Shown here piece by piece: positions 25,741-33,750 of a DNA stretch of 64,000 nt. This DNA is from Singulisphaera sp. GP187. GTDB taxonomy: Bacteria; Planctomycetota; Planctomycetia; Isosphaerales; Isosphaeraceae. The position numbers and the translations under genes were made by a program. The stretch is taken from assembly GCF_900129635.1 (NCBI RefSeq), contig NZ_FSRB01000001.1:1589501-1653500 (forward strand), given 5' to 3'. The notes beneath the pieces were generated by a model that did not search any database, had not been told where the DNA came from, and saw only the letters and a program-made list of their open reading frames with translations. The number at the start of each line of letters is the position of its first letter. Position 1 is the first letter of the stretch.

Positions 25741-25891
25741 TGCCCGCGGCTCGACTCCCAAGTCCGCGGTGTTCGCTGCTGCGCGGTGGTTTGTAGTTCA
25801 CCCGAGTCGTCGGCTCGCCCCAGGTCACCGAGAACGTCCCGCACGCCTCTGCGGGGCGGCCGTGTCGGCCAGGCTTCCTCGCTTCAGGAAG

Positions 25892-25994
25892 ACAGGGAGC
25901 TCACGCTCCCCGCTCGCCTGGGAGGCGAGCATGCGCTGGCCTGGTGGCTGGTTTCGCTTGTGCGAAAGGCAAGTGGGGAGCGTGAGCTCCCTGT
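25892..25994. repeat. Long hairpin in the non-coding right part of the IS
   Basis: Twenty bases at 25892-25911 are exactly complementary to 25975-25994 (arm reads ACAGGGAGCTCACGC...). Inside lie two smaller hairpins, GCTCGCC/GGCGAGC at 25913-25930 and TTTCGC/GCGAAA near 25952-25967. Nothing codes here. It may be a repeat carried as passenger, or a structured RNA. Confidence 0.6.
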
Positions 25995-26379
25995 CCCTCC
26001 CCCAGCAAAGCCGAAAGCTCGTGCCCACTGGGGCCGCAGGTCCCCCGCCCGCCCCACAGGGTCGTGTGAAACGCTCTGAGGGGGAGTTCCCCGGGTTGCC
26101 GGCTTGCCGTTGCTCGGATCGCCCCCCCCCACAGCAAACGGAGTGCCGAACACTATTGGGACGACCCGTATATGGCCCAGCTTTCCGCGACCGATGCTGC
26201 AGGTCGTTCCGGTAAGAAGAAGGACAAAGGGCAGATCGAAGGGACATTCGAACGCGAGGTTCCCCCGGAGGGAGGCCAGCAAGACTTCGACGTCAAATCC
26301 GCAGCGGCGTCGAAGTGAGTTGGAATTGACCAGGTTCCTCACGGGACTCGATTCGATTCGACTCGCCGGCCCGTCCCAC

Positions 26380-26410
26380 CATGGCGACCTGATTGAAGCA
26401 GGTCGCCATG
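26380..26410 (+). terminator. Hairpin after the interrupted lipoprotein gene
   Basis: CATGGCGACCTG at 26380-26391 and its exact complement at 26399-26410 form a 12-bp stem with a 7-nt loop, 61 nt after the original lipoprotein stop. This is the natural end of the DUF1559-lipoprotein transcript; the T-run is weak (TTCCTT). Confidence 0.55.
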
Positions 26411-27042
26411 TTCCTTGGCTGCCTGTTGCTTGGCACGTCTTAAGAACCCGGATCGACCTGCACTCTCTCAACGAGTTTTACGGTTCGTTGACTCGCCATC
26501 ACCCTGGGCGCGAAACAGCACAGGGTCGATGGTGAAGTGATTCAGCCTGGTCTTGCCCACGGTGAGGCGACCGACACGGCGGTGTTCCCACAGGGCGTGG
26601 AACCATTCACGGGTGCCGGAACCGAACGAGGCCTGTCCGGCGTCCGCTTGAATCCTACTTTCTCCAGGTCCATGCTCCCGAGGACTCCTCGCAAGGCTGG
26701 GCGCTCGTCGCCGCGCGATTCTGGCTAGAGCGGTTCCCGACCGGCTGGCGCACGGAAAAAGACTGCCATACTGGTTTTGAGACGGGGAGCTGAGCGCGTA
26801 CCTTCATCGGCCTCGCCGAATGGCGAGGTTGCAGGAGACATTTGACCAGGCAACCGCTGGGTCAAGGGACCACCTCTGCCGTGCGTACTGATCACGCTTC
26901 GCCATACTGGTTCATCAGGGGAGCGACCCCACGCTGCCGTATCAGGCGTTCGGTGATCCGACAGAGCGCCACGCTTTATTGCCAAGGCTTTCAAACAGCC
27001 ACGGGGACAGAAGGCGTTGTTCGGCTCCCTTGGCCCTCGCGG
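26411..27042. other. Intergenic region between the lipoprotein terminator and IS110 (632 nt)
   Basis: There is a weak minus-strand coding trace at about 26470-26680: REWFHALWEHRRVGRLTVGK and RLNHFTIDPVLFRAQGDGES look protein-like but have no usable start in frame, so it may be a decayed gene. GCCATACTGGTT occurs twice, at about 26764 and 26904. TAGAGCGGTT at 26726-26735 recurs inverted at 28817-28826 beyond the IS110 gene and might mark its outer limits. The IS110 3' end must lie somewhere here. Confidence 0.4.
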
Positions 27043-28614
27043 TCACGTGAGGTCGGCCTCCCCCTTCGACTGCGATTCTACCATCGGCACCCCCAGTCTG
27101 AGCAACACTTCGGGAAGGATCTCACCCAGCCGATACGGCCCGGATCGGCGTCGGCTCGGAACCTGGGTCATCGCGGCCTTCAGCGGCACGGCTTCCGCGC
27201 CGCGCTCGGCGAGCGGGATCCACCCCGCGGCGGCGCCCAGGTCGCGCAGGACCTGATCCATTGCTGTTTCATGTTCAACATAAAACGTGCTCAATTTCTC
27301 AATAATATAATGCCTTTCGCGACAGCTCGGATGGCGGAACACCTGCCTTCCGGCCACCATCCGGTAGGCGATTCGGCAGAACCGCTTCGCGGCCCGCACG
27401 CACATGAGACGGCGATTCACGCCCGCCTGGTTCCAGCCGGCGTACAACCCTCGGAAATACGAGTTGCACTGCAGCAGGTTGTCCGCGATCTGAAGGATCG
27501 CGTACCGCAAGGCGTGATTGGCCTGATGGACCAAGGGACCGTTGCAGCGATCGACCGTGTCGCTCTGGTCGCGTGCCGGGAACAGTCCCGCGCGGCCCGT
27601 GATCGCCCGGTCGCTGGGGTAGTTCTCGATCGGCCCCATCTCGCCGGCGAACTCGGCGGCGCTGACCACGTTGATCCCGGGGATGCTCATCAGGAGCACG
27701 TAGGGAGTCTGCACCAACTGCGCCGCCAGGTCGCGTTCCAGGGACCGGATCGTCCGCAGCCGGGCGAGACGCTCATCATCCAGGATCGTGAAGATTTTAT
27801 GGTGAACACCTGAAAGTTCAGTTCCATTGTGAGTCTGCTCGGCCCAGGCCAGGATCCGCGTCAGGCTGCGGCGTTGATAACGCACCGACTGGGCCTTGAG
27901 GATCGCTGCCAATCCCTCCAGGCCGAGGGCCCGGATCTCCTGGGCCGAGCCGACTTGTCGGGCGATCACGCGGGCGGGTTCGTGGTCGAAGAGGTTGCCG
28001 ACCGCCGCGGAGAGGCCGGGCAGCAGGGCGTCGAGCTCGACATGGATCTGATTGCGGAGCGTGGCGTTCTTCCGCACGAGATCGCGACGATGCCGTTCAA
28101 TAAGTTGCAATTCTTGATATGTTCTGTTTCGCTTTGGTTCGATCAACCCGAAGCCGTTGACGGCGGCGCGATGGATGGCGTTCAGGTCGGTGTCGTCGGT
28201 CTTGTTCTGGGGATCGGCGGGGAGGCGGAATTGCTTGCTGGTCAGGGGATGGACGATCCGGGTCTCGAACCCGGCGGCGGTGAAGGCGCGCTGGATGGGC
28301 CGGTGATAGACGCCGGTTTGCTCGATGGCGATGATGACGTCGCGAAGGTCGTGAGTGGTGATCGCTTGGCGGAGCGCGGCGATGGCGTTCTCGAACCCCA
28401 GACGGGAGTGTTCGACGGTGGTGGGAGGGACAAGGATGCGGCCGTAGAAGTCGGCGAGCATCCCCTTGGAGCGGGCCTTGGCACAATCGAAGGCGACGAT
28501 GCCGAAGTGCTCCGGGCCGACCTTGAGGCCCCTGGGATGAAGGACCCCGGAGGGCTTGGCGACCGAGGTGAGGCGATGGGGACGGCGGGTTCTTCGCGGG
28601 GTTGCAGTGGTCAT
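27043..28614 (-). CDS. IS110-family transposase (DEDD, bridge-RNA-type recombinase)
   Basis: A 523-residue protein, longer than typical IS110 transposases (about 300-450). The N-terminal RuvC-like domain gives the DEDD residues: Asp in IVAFDCAK, Glu in IIAIEQTGVYHRPIQ, and the NKTDDTDLNAIH motif. The C-terminal Tnp domain shows LLMSIPGINVVSAAEFAGEMG and AITGRAGLFPARDQSD, where the Ser acts as nucleophile in this family. GGAGGTG lies five bases before the ATG at 28614. The long N-terminal (about 35 aa) and C-terminal (about 50 aa) tails explain the extra length. Confidence 0.92.
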   Translation of the reverse strand: MTTATPRRTRRPHRLTSVAKPSGVLHPRGLKVGPEHFGIVAFDCAKARSKGMLADFYGRILVPPTTVEHSRLGFENAIAALRQAITTHDLRDVIIAIEQTGVYHRPIQRAFTAAGFETRIVHPLTSKQFRLPADPQNKTDDTDLNAIHRAAVNGFGLIEPKRNRTYQELQLIERHRRDLVRKNATLRNQIHVELDALLPGLSAAVGNLFDHEPARVIARQVGSAQEIRALGLEGLAAILKAQSVRYQRRSLTRILAWAEQTHNGTELSGVHHKIFTILDDERLARLRTIRSLERDLAAQLVQTPYVLLMSIPGINVVSAAEFAGEMGPIENYPSDRAITGRAGLFPARDQSDTVDRCNGPLVHQANHALRYAILQIADNLLQCNSYFRGLYAGWNQAGVNRRLMCVRAAKRFCRIAYRMVAGRQVFRHPSCRERHYIIEKLSTFYVEHETAMDQVLRDLGAAAGWIPLAERGAEAVPLKAAMTQVPSRRRSGPYRLGEILPEVLLRLGVPMVESQSKGEADLT

Positions 28615-28823
28615 ACGGACACCTCCACGGGATCGGAACGGGAAGGTCCCAAAACCGTAGAGTAGTCCGGAGGACTGGGAGAGAAGAGTTCTCTCTCAGA
28701 TTAAACCTACATACCAGGGGACAAGCACCCGGCCTCCAAAGCGTTCGGCGAGATTCAAGGGCTCAGGGGCCGGGAGCCGGTCCCCATTTTCCTCCGCTGT
28801 GCGCAATGCAAAGGAAAACCGCT
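28615..28823 (-). ncRNA. Candidate bridge RNA region upstream of the IS110 transposase
   Basis: This 209-nt stretch separates the transposase start from the next gene's stop. In IS110-subgroup elements the left end upstream of the transposase encodes a bridge RNA of roughly 150-200 nt that pairs with target and donor DNA. On the minus strand I see short stems such as GAGAGA...TCTCTC (28680-28698) and AGTCC/GGACT (near 28663-28677). The length and position fit; the exact ends and guide loops cannot be assigned by eye. Confidence 0.4.
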
Positions 28824-30134
28824 CTAAACGGAACTCCCCGCGAGCCAGCCGGTGCTCCAGGCCGCCTGGAAGTTGTAGCCGCCGATCAGGCCGTCGATGT
28901 CGAGGACCTCGCCGGCGAAATGGAGTCCGGGACAGAGCTTGCTTTCCAGGGTATCGGCCTCGACTTCGTCGAGAGCGACACCGCCGGAAGTGACCTCTGC
29001 CTTGGCGAATCCGAGTGTTCCCGCGACTGGTAAACGCAGGCCCTTTAAACCGGTCAACAAGCGGTGCCGCTCGTCGCGCGATAAGTCGGGACCCATTCGG
29101 TCGGCTGCGATCCCGGTCGCGGCCAGGATCGCCTCTGCCAGTCGGCGCGGGATTGCGGGTGGGAGGAGTCCGACCACCTGGCGGCGTCCCGCGCGGCAGA
29201 CCGACTGAAGCTGCTGGTCGAGGGCGTCACGTTTATCGGCGGGCAGGAAGTCGAGAACGAGGTCGAGGACCTCGGGACCCTGATGCCGTGCGACCGCGCG
29301 GCTCACATCAAGGATGGCCGGACCCGTCAGGCCGAAGTGGGCGAACAGGACCGCTTCTCTACGCTCGAGCAAGACCGGACCGGTAGGCCCTTGGATTCTT
29401 GCGAGGGCGTCGGGGATCGTGATCCCTTTCAACTCGGGGACCCAGCGATCGGTCACTCGAATCGGGACGAGCGCTGGCTTCGGCTCGACGATGGTATGGC
29501 CGAAGCGACGTGCGATGGCATAGCCGTCGCCGGTGGTGCCGCAACCGGGAAACGACTGGCCGCCCACCGCCAAGATCACCCGGCGCGCGGTGACGGTCGA
29601 ATCCGCGAGCCGAATAGCAAAGCCCTCGCCCAACGACTCGACCCCGAGCGCGGGGCTGTCACAGCGAACCACCGCGGGCGATCGCCCGAGTCGTTGAAGC
29701 AGGGCGTGCAAGACGTCGGCCGCCCGATCGGAGACGGGAAAGACTTTGCCGTTTCCCTCGACCTTGGTGGCGATCCCCTCACTCTCGAAGAGTGCGATCG
29801 TCCGCTCGACACTCAGGGCCCGGAGCGAAGGACCGAGGAATCGCCCCCCCGCTCCAAACGCCTGCTGAATGCTCTGGGCGCCGCGGGCCTCATGCGGATC
29901 ATAGGCCGGATCGATCGGCCCGGAGATCACCTGCAAGTTTCTCACGCCACGCGCATTGGTGATGTTGCAGCGCGTCCCTCCCGACATCAGGATTTTCACA
30001 CCGGGGCGGCGATTCTTCTCGAGCAAGAGAATCCGCCGCCCCAGCTCGGCCGCGCGAATCGCGGCGATCAAGCCGGCAGCCCCGGCACCGAGGATGACCG
30101 CATCTACGTCAAAGGAAAGCGAGGCGTCGTCCAT
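28824..30134 (-). CDS. HI0933/YhiN-family NAD(P)/FAD-dependent oxidoreductase
   Basis: A 436-residue flavoprotein, ATG 30134 (MDDASLSFD). The N-terminal dinucleotide-binding motif is AVILGAGAAGLIAAIRAAELG, followed by the family signature KILMSGGTRCNITN. VILAVGGQSFPGCGTTGDGYAIARRFGH and the C-terminal GLHFAGEVLDIDGLIGGYNFQAAWSTGWLAG complete the family pattern. Related BaiN enzymes reduce steroid double bonds; most members have unknown substrates. The TAG stop at 28824-28826 coincides with an inverted repeat unit TAGAGCGGTT that may mark the IS110 end, so the element may have inserted at the very end of the gene. Confidence 0.92.
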   Translation of the reverse strand: MDDASLSFDVDAVILGAGAAGLIAAIRAAELGRRILLLEKNRRPGVKILMSGGTRCNITNARGVRNLQVISGPIDPAYDPHEARGAQSIQQAFGAGGRFLGPSLRALSVERTIALFESEGIATKVEGNGKVFPVSDRAADVLHALLQRLGRSPAVVRCDSPALGVESLGEGFAIRLADSTVTARRVILAVGGQSFPGCGTTGDGYAIARRFGHTIVEPKPALVPIRVTDRWVPELKGITIPDALARIQGPTGPVLLERREAVLFAHFGLTGPAILDVSRAVARHQGPEVLDLVLDFLPADKRDALDQQLQSVCRAGRRQVVGLLPPAIPRRLAEAILAATGIAADRMGPDLSRDERHRLLTGLKGLRLPVAGTLGFAKAEVTSGGVALDEVEADTLESKLCPGLHFAGEVLDIDGLIGGYNFQAAWSTGWLAGSSV

Positions 30135-30218
30135 TTGGCATCCTATTTGCCCCGAGTGGATCATATCCCCCCAGGCTCATTCAATCAGCGGTTCTCTGCG
30201 AACCTTGGGGTCGAGTCG

Positions 30219-30731
30219 ATGAAAGACAGTGAGAGGCAAGCGCCGGTGACCGCGACTTTGACCAACACGCCGACTCCGAACTCTCGCCATGACCTGTTTA
30301 CGCGCGTGTCGGGCTGGACGATCCGGATCACGGGGGGGCGGTGGGCATTCCTCACCGCGTTTGGAGTCGTCATTGTATGGGCAGCTTCTGGCCCATTCTT
30401 CCATTATTCCGAAAACTGGCAGCTCATCATCAACACAGGCACGACGATTGTGACCTTTTTGATGGTCTTTCTCATTCAAGGAGCCCAGAATCGGGAGTCG
30501 AAAGCGATCCACTTGAAGCTCGACGAGCTGATCATGGGGGTCAATCGTGCCCGCAACGAGCTCGTGAATATCGAAACATTGACAGACGAGCAACTCGAGG
30601 CGCTCTCGGGGCGATATCGCGAGGTGGCACAACAGTATCAGCACAAGTTGACGGAATGCTTCCCGGCCGAAGTGTGTGATGAGCTGCCCGTCGACAAGAA
30701 CAACCGTGAGACTCACATGACCGTGAAATAA
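30219..30731 (+). CDS. Low-affinity iron permease family protein
   Basis: A 170-residue membrane protein, ATG 30219. The core GGRWAFLTAFGVVIVWAASGPFF, YSENWQLIINTGTTIVTFLMVFLIQGAQNRESKAIHLKLDELI is the hallmark of the Fet4-like low-affinity iron permease family; two membrane helices are visible (about residues 43-62 and 70-90). The C-terminal 70 residues are charged and helical (ARNELVNIETLTDEQLEALSGRY). Transport of iron or another divalent metal is inferred from the family. It is divergent from the flavoprotein, 84 nt away. Confidence 0.85.
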   Translation: MKDSERQAPVTATLTNTPTPNSRHDLFTRVSGWTIRITGGRWAFLTAFGVVIVWAASGPFFHYSENWQLIINTGTTIVTFLMVFLIQGAQNRESKAIHLKLDELIMGVNRARNELVNIETLTDEQLEALSGRYREVAQQYQHKLTECFPAEVCDELPVDKNNRETHMTVK

Positions 30732-30808
30732 CCGAAAAAAAAGAGTCTGTCGCGAGGAAACCGGGCCGTCTGTCTGCCCCGGAGGCCGAAATTCGCGGGA
30801 GAAACTCG

Positions 30809-30829
30809 TTCCCACGCAGAGCGTGGGAA
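30809..30829. repeat. Short palindrome (REP-like hairpin)
   Basis: TTCCCACGC (30809-30817), AGA, GCGTGGGAA (30821-30829): a 9-bp perfect stem with a 3-nt loop in the space between the iron permease and convergent tsaE. A similar sequence is common in intergenic DNA of planctomycetes and other bacteria, so it may be a repeated extragenic palindrome; it could also serve as terminator. Confidence 0.5.
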
Positions 30830-30890
30830 ATGAGATCCCGGTATCCTTGCTACAGTCTCAAAATAAAGGGGGGGGGAGGAAGCGAACCTT

Positions 30891-31382
30891 TCAGTCCTCG
30901 GTGAGAAATCTCGCGATTCGATCAATAATTTTGGAATTGTCGGGAATCCAGACGTGAGCGGTTCGCTGTTCTGGGCCGGTCGGCTCAATCCGGATCATCC
31001 AGGCATTCAACGGGAGTCGATCGAGGACGAGATCGGCCCACTCGACCAGGCAAACTCCGTCTCCCGCGAAATAGTCCGAAACTCCCAGATTTTCGAACTC
31101 GTCCGCGTCCGGCAGTCGGTAGGCATCGAAGTGATAGACCGGGATCCGCCCTTCGTATTCGTGGATCAACACGAAGGTGGGGCTGGCGATGCATGTCGGG
31201 TCGACGTCGAGCGCTTCGGCCAGCGCACGCGTGAAACGCGTTTTGCCCGCGCCGAGCGGTCCGACCAGGCCGATCACCACCCCGGGGCTGACCACCTCCG
31301 CCAGCGCACGGCCGAGCTGGTCGGTGTCCTGCTCGGATGCGAGCTGGATCGTCAAACCTTGGGCGGTACGTTCGATGTTCAT
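30891..31382 (-). CDS. tsaE: tRNA threonylcarbamoyladenosine biosynthesis ATPase TsaE
   Basis: A 163-residue P-loop ATPase that works with TsaB and TsaD to make the t6A37 modification of tRNAs reading ANN codons. Walker A is VGPLGAGKTRFTRALAEAL, followed by SPTFVLIHEYEG and the family's YHFDAYRLPDADEFENLG and VCLVEWADLV. The start is ambiguous between ATG 31382 (MNIERTAQ) and 31394; the family alignment favours the shorter form. It follows thiL by 56 nt on the same strand, probably in one transcript with glycerate kinase. Confidence 0.93.
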   Translation of the reverse strand: MNIERTAQGLTIQLASEQDTDQLGRALAEVVSPGVVIGLVGPLGAGKTRFTRALAEALDVDPTCIASPTFVLIHEYEGRIPVYHFDAYRLPDADEFENLGVSDYFAGDGVCLVEWADLVLDRLPLNAWMIRIEPTGPEQRTAHVWIPDNSKIIDRIARFLTED

Positions 31383-31438
31383 GGAAACAATCATCGCTGT
31401 TGAGAAGTTGGCTCGATCCGCCAATCGCGTTATCCATT

Positions 31439-32398
31439 TTATTGTTGGAGGTGGTCAAACCCTCGGGCATCGATCGCGATGAGCTGGCCATCCCGGGTGC
31501 GGAGCCAAAGTCCCGGTTCGGCCCGGATTTGACCGACGCGGTGGATGGTGGCCGGGCTCGGAGGAGCGTTGATGAGTCGAGTCGCGTCTTCGGGAGCGAC
31601 CACGACGCAAAGTTCAAAGTCCTCTCCATCGTTGAGCGCATGGTCGAGTGGTGAGCGTCCATCGTCGAGGCTTTGATTCACCGCGTCAGGGTGGATTGGG
31701 ATCGCGTCGGCGTCGAGGATCGCTCCCAGGCCGCCACTCTCCTCGAGAATATGTCCGAGGTCGGACGCGAGGCCGTCGGAGATGTCGATCATCGCGTGCA
31801 GCGGAACGGCCTGGTGGAGCGCCAACGCTTCGAGGAGCCTGGGCTGAGGACGGAGGTGCCTTCCCGACTGGAGGCTGCCGCCGAGTGGTCCGGTCACGAC
31901 GATCGCGTCCCCCGGGATCGCCCCGGATCGTCGCACCGCGCCTTTTGCGGTGGTCTCGCCGAGGACCGTGATGCTGATGACGAGCGGTCCGTCCCAGGCA
32001 TTCGTGTCGCCGCCGACGAGGTCGACTCCATAGCGTTCGGCCAACGGGGCCATTCCGGAATGGATCCCTTGCGCGAGCGCGACCGCGTGGGCCTTGGGCA
32101 AGGCGACCGCCACGACTGCCGCGACCGGGACGCCCGCCATCGCCGCGATGTCGGACAGGTTCACGCCGAGCGCCTTGAACCCGACAGCCTCCGGGCCGTC
32201 GTGGTCGAGGCGAAAGTGCCGCCCGTCCATCAGCATGTCGGTCGTGACGAGCCAGTTCGCGTCCGGTGAGGGCCGCAGGATGGCGCAGTCGTCGCCGATG
32301 CCGAGAACCGTGGTTCGGCCGACTCCTGACCGGCGACGAATCCAGTCGATCAGGGAGAATTCCCCGGTCGGAGGGGCCGGGTTGAGCGGATCGGTCAC
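31439..32398 (-). CDS. thiL: Thiamine-monophosphate kinase
   Basis: A 319-residue PurM-like kinase that phosphorylates thiamine monophosphate to the diphosphate. The start is GTG 32398, overlapping the glycerate kinase stop by four bases (GTGA); the frame is open further upstream but only as the shadow of that gene. Motifs: EFSLIDWIRRR, LGIGDDCAIL (metal binding), LVTTDMLMDGRHF, ALGVNLSDIAAMAG, VDLVGGDTNAWDGPLVISITVLGE and MIDISDGLASDLGHI. Length is normal for the family. Confidence 0.94.
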   Translation of the reverse strand: MTDPLNPAPPTGEFSLIDWIRRRSGVGRTTVLGIGDDCAILRPSPDANWLVTTDMLMDGRHFRLDHDGPEAVGFKALGVNLSDIAAMAGVPVAAVVAVALPKAHAVALAQGIHSGMAPLAERYGVDLVGGDTNAWDGPLVISITVLGETTAKGAVRRSGAIPGDAIVVTGPLGGSLQSGRHLRPQPRLLEALALHQAVPLHAMIDISDGLASDLGHILEESGGLGAILDADAIPIHPDAVNQSLDDGRSPLDHALNDGEDFELCVVVAPEDATRLINAPPSPATIHRVGQIRAEPGLWLRTRDGQLIAIDARGFDHLQQ

Positions 32399-33540
32399 GT
32401 GGCACGTCTCCGACCGGCGAGGAACGCCCGCATCGCCTGTTCGGCGGCCCGCTCGAGGAGGGGTTCGCCTTGGGCGATCGCATCGTCGAGCGCGATCGGG
32501 GCAGGACAGAGGCTGAAGTAGGCGTCGATGCCTTGATCGAGGACCGCCTCGGCTCCTGGCCCGATCGAGCCCGCCAGGGCGATCGTGGGGCAGCCCAGCG
32601 ATCGCGCCAGCCGCGCCACCCCGACCGCCGTTTTGCCGAAGGCGCTCGAGGCATCGATGGCCCCCTCGCCGGTCAGGCAGAGGTCGGCCTCTTTGAGTCG
32701 GGCTTCGAGTCCCACCGCGCGAATCACGAGCGCGATCCCGGGCTCCAGCTTCCCCGCGGTGAAGGCGACGAGCCCGCCCCCCAAGCCGCCGGCCGCGCCT
32801 GCGCCCGGGAGGTCGCGGATCGAGCAATGCAAGTCGCGTTCGATGATCCGCGCGAAGTGGCCGAGGTTTTGATCCAAAACCGCAACCATGTCCGCGTCGG
32901 CCCCTTTCTGAGGGCCGTAGATGGCGGAGGCACCGTGGGGGCCGCAGAGGGGATTGTCCACGTCGCAAGCGACTGCGATTTCGACGTCGTCGAGCTTTCG
33001 ATTGCGCAGGCTGGCATCGATCCGCTCGAGACGGTTCAACGAGCCGCCGCCGGATTCGATCTCGCGATTCGCCGCATCGAGCAGGCGATAACCGATGGCC
33101 TGGGCGAGCCCAGCGCCGCCGTCGTTGGTTGCGCTCCCGCCGATGCCCACAATGATTCGCCGGGCGCCGGCGGCGACTGCGGCGAGGATCAGCTCGCCGG
33201 TTCCTCGGGTTGAGCTTCGCAACGGGTCGCGCGAATCGCGCGGGATGAGGACCAGGCCCGAAGCCGAGGCCATCTCAACGACGGCCGTGGATCCATCACC
33301 GAGTAATCCGAACCGTGCCGTGACGGGGGAACCGAGTGGGCCCGTGACCACGGCCTCACGAAACGACCCGTGGGTTGCCTCCACAAGGGCATCCACGGTC
33401 CCTTCGCCGCCATCGGCCATGGGGACAGGGTCGATCAACGCCTGAGGGCATGCCTTAGCGATCCCGCGTGCCATCGCTCGGGCGGCCGCGAGGGCGGACA
33501 GGCTACCTTTAAATTTATCGGGGGCTACCACGACCCGCAT
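32395..33540 (-). CDS. Glycerate kinase (type I, GarK/GlxK family)
   Basis: A 381-residue kinase for D-glycerate. ATG 33540 gives MRVVVAPDKFKGSLSALAAARAM, the conserved family N-terminus; the open frame upstream is not. VPMADGGEGTVDALV, RIIVGIGGSATNDGGAGLAQAIG, ACDVDNPLCGPHGASAIYGPQKGA and CLTGEGAIDASSAFGKTAVGVARLA are the signature blocks. The product is 2- or 3-phosphoglycerate feeding glycolysis; which one cannot be told. Its stop overlaps the thiL start. Confidence 0.94.
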   Translation of the reverse strand: MRVVVAPDKFKGSLSALAAARAMARGIAKACPQALIDPVPMADGGEGTVDALVEATHGSFREAVVTGPLGSPVTARFGLLGDGSTAVVEMASASGLVLIPRDSRDPLRSSTRGTGELILAAVAAGARRIIVGIGGSATNDGGAGLAQAIGYRLLDAANREIESGGGSLNRLERIDASLRNRKLDDVEIAVACDVDNPLCGPHGASAIYGPQKGADADMVAVLDQNLGHFARIIERDLHCSIRDLPGAGAAGGLGGGLVAFTAGKLEPGIALVIRAVGLEARLKEADLCLTGEGAIDASSAFGKTAVGVARLARSLGCPTIALAGSIGPGAEAVLDQGIDAYFSLCPAPIALDDAIAQGEPLLERAAEQAMRAFLAGRRRAT

Positions 33541-33750
33541 CGGTTCGTCCGCTCGGTCTTGTTGAATCTCGATCTCGTGGAATTCGCGAGAATCACCACG
33601 ATACCGGAAACGACACGGGGACTCCAACCTACTTGACCCCAACTCGGGATCGACGGGCCAGTACCAGACTCTCGAAAAAAAAATGACTTGGTGGAGCGAC
33701 GCTTGCAAGCTGTAACGGCGTAGGAGAGTGCGCCGGACATTGGTTTTGCG

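Larger units (their letters stand above)
24360..26159. mobile_element. IS4-type insertion sequence, 1800 bp, with 17-bp terminal inverted repeats
   Basis: The left end CCAATAGTGTTCGGCAC (24360-24376) is exactly complementary to the right end 26143-26159. The ends are flanked by GACGACC on both sides. A 44-bp unit beginning TTCGGCAC at 24369 recurs at 24447, so the left end has two subterminal repeats with a period of 78, possible transposase sites. The transposase occupies 24514-25740; 400 bp between it and the right end are non-coding and hold a large hairpin. A 7-bp duplication fits some IS4-family subgroups such as ISPepr1. Confidence 0.9.
24041..26318 (+). pseudogene. Small lipoprotein gene interrupted by an IS4-type element
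   Basis: The two parts are 24041-24359 and 26167-26318. The first has a lipobox (GLIAGC), VKGTVTLDGKPLEGAVIAFHPD and GLVPGKYHVSVTK, as in the lipoprotein at 21530. Joining at the 7-bp duplication GACGACC restores the frame: DFKDDP continues as YMAQLSATDAAGRSGKKK, EGTFEREVPPEGGQQDFDVK and ends SAAASK at 26318, for 156 residues. The uncut gene would follow the DUF1559 gene at 22877, the usual partner order. As it stands the product would run into IS sequence and stop at 24541. Confidence 0.92.

Noticed and set aside
29283..30218. 5' extension of the iron permease frame and other plus-strand frames opposite the flavoprotein gene
   Set aside because: The sequence before ATG 30219 is antisense to a clear flavoprotein and carries no family signal.
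32969..33540. Extension of the thiL frame upstream into the glycerate kinase gene, suggesting a fusion
   Set aside because: The extra 190 residues are Arg/Gly/Pro-rich shadow of glycerate kinase; the GTG in the 4-nt overlap gives the normal ThiL length.
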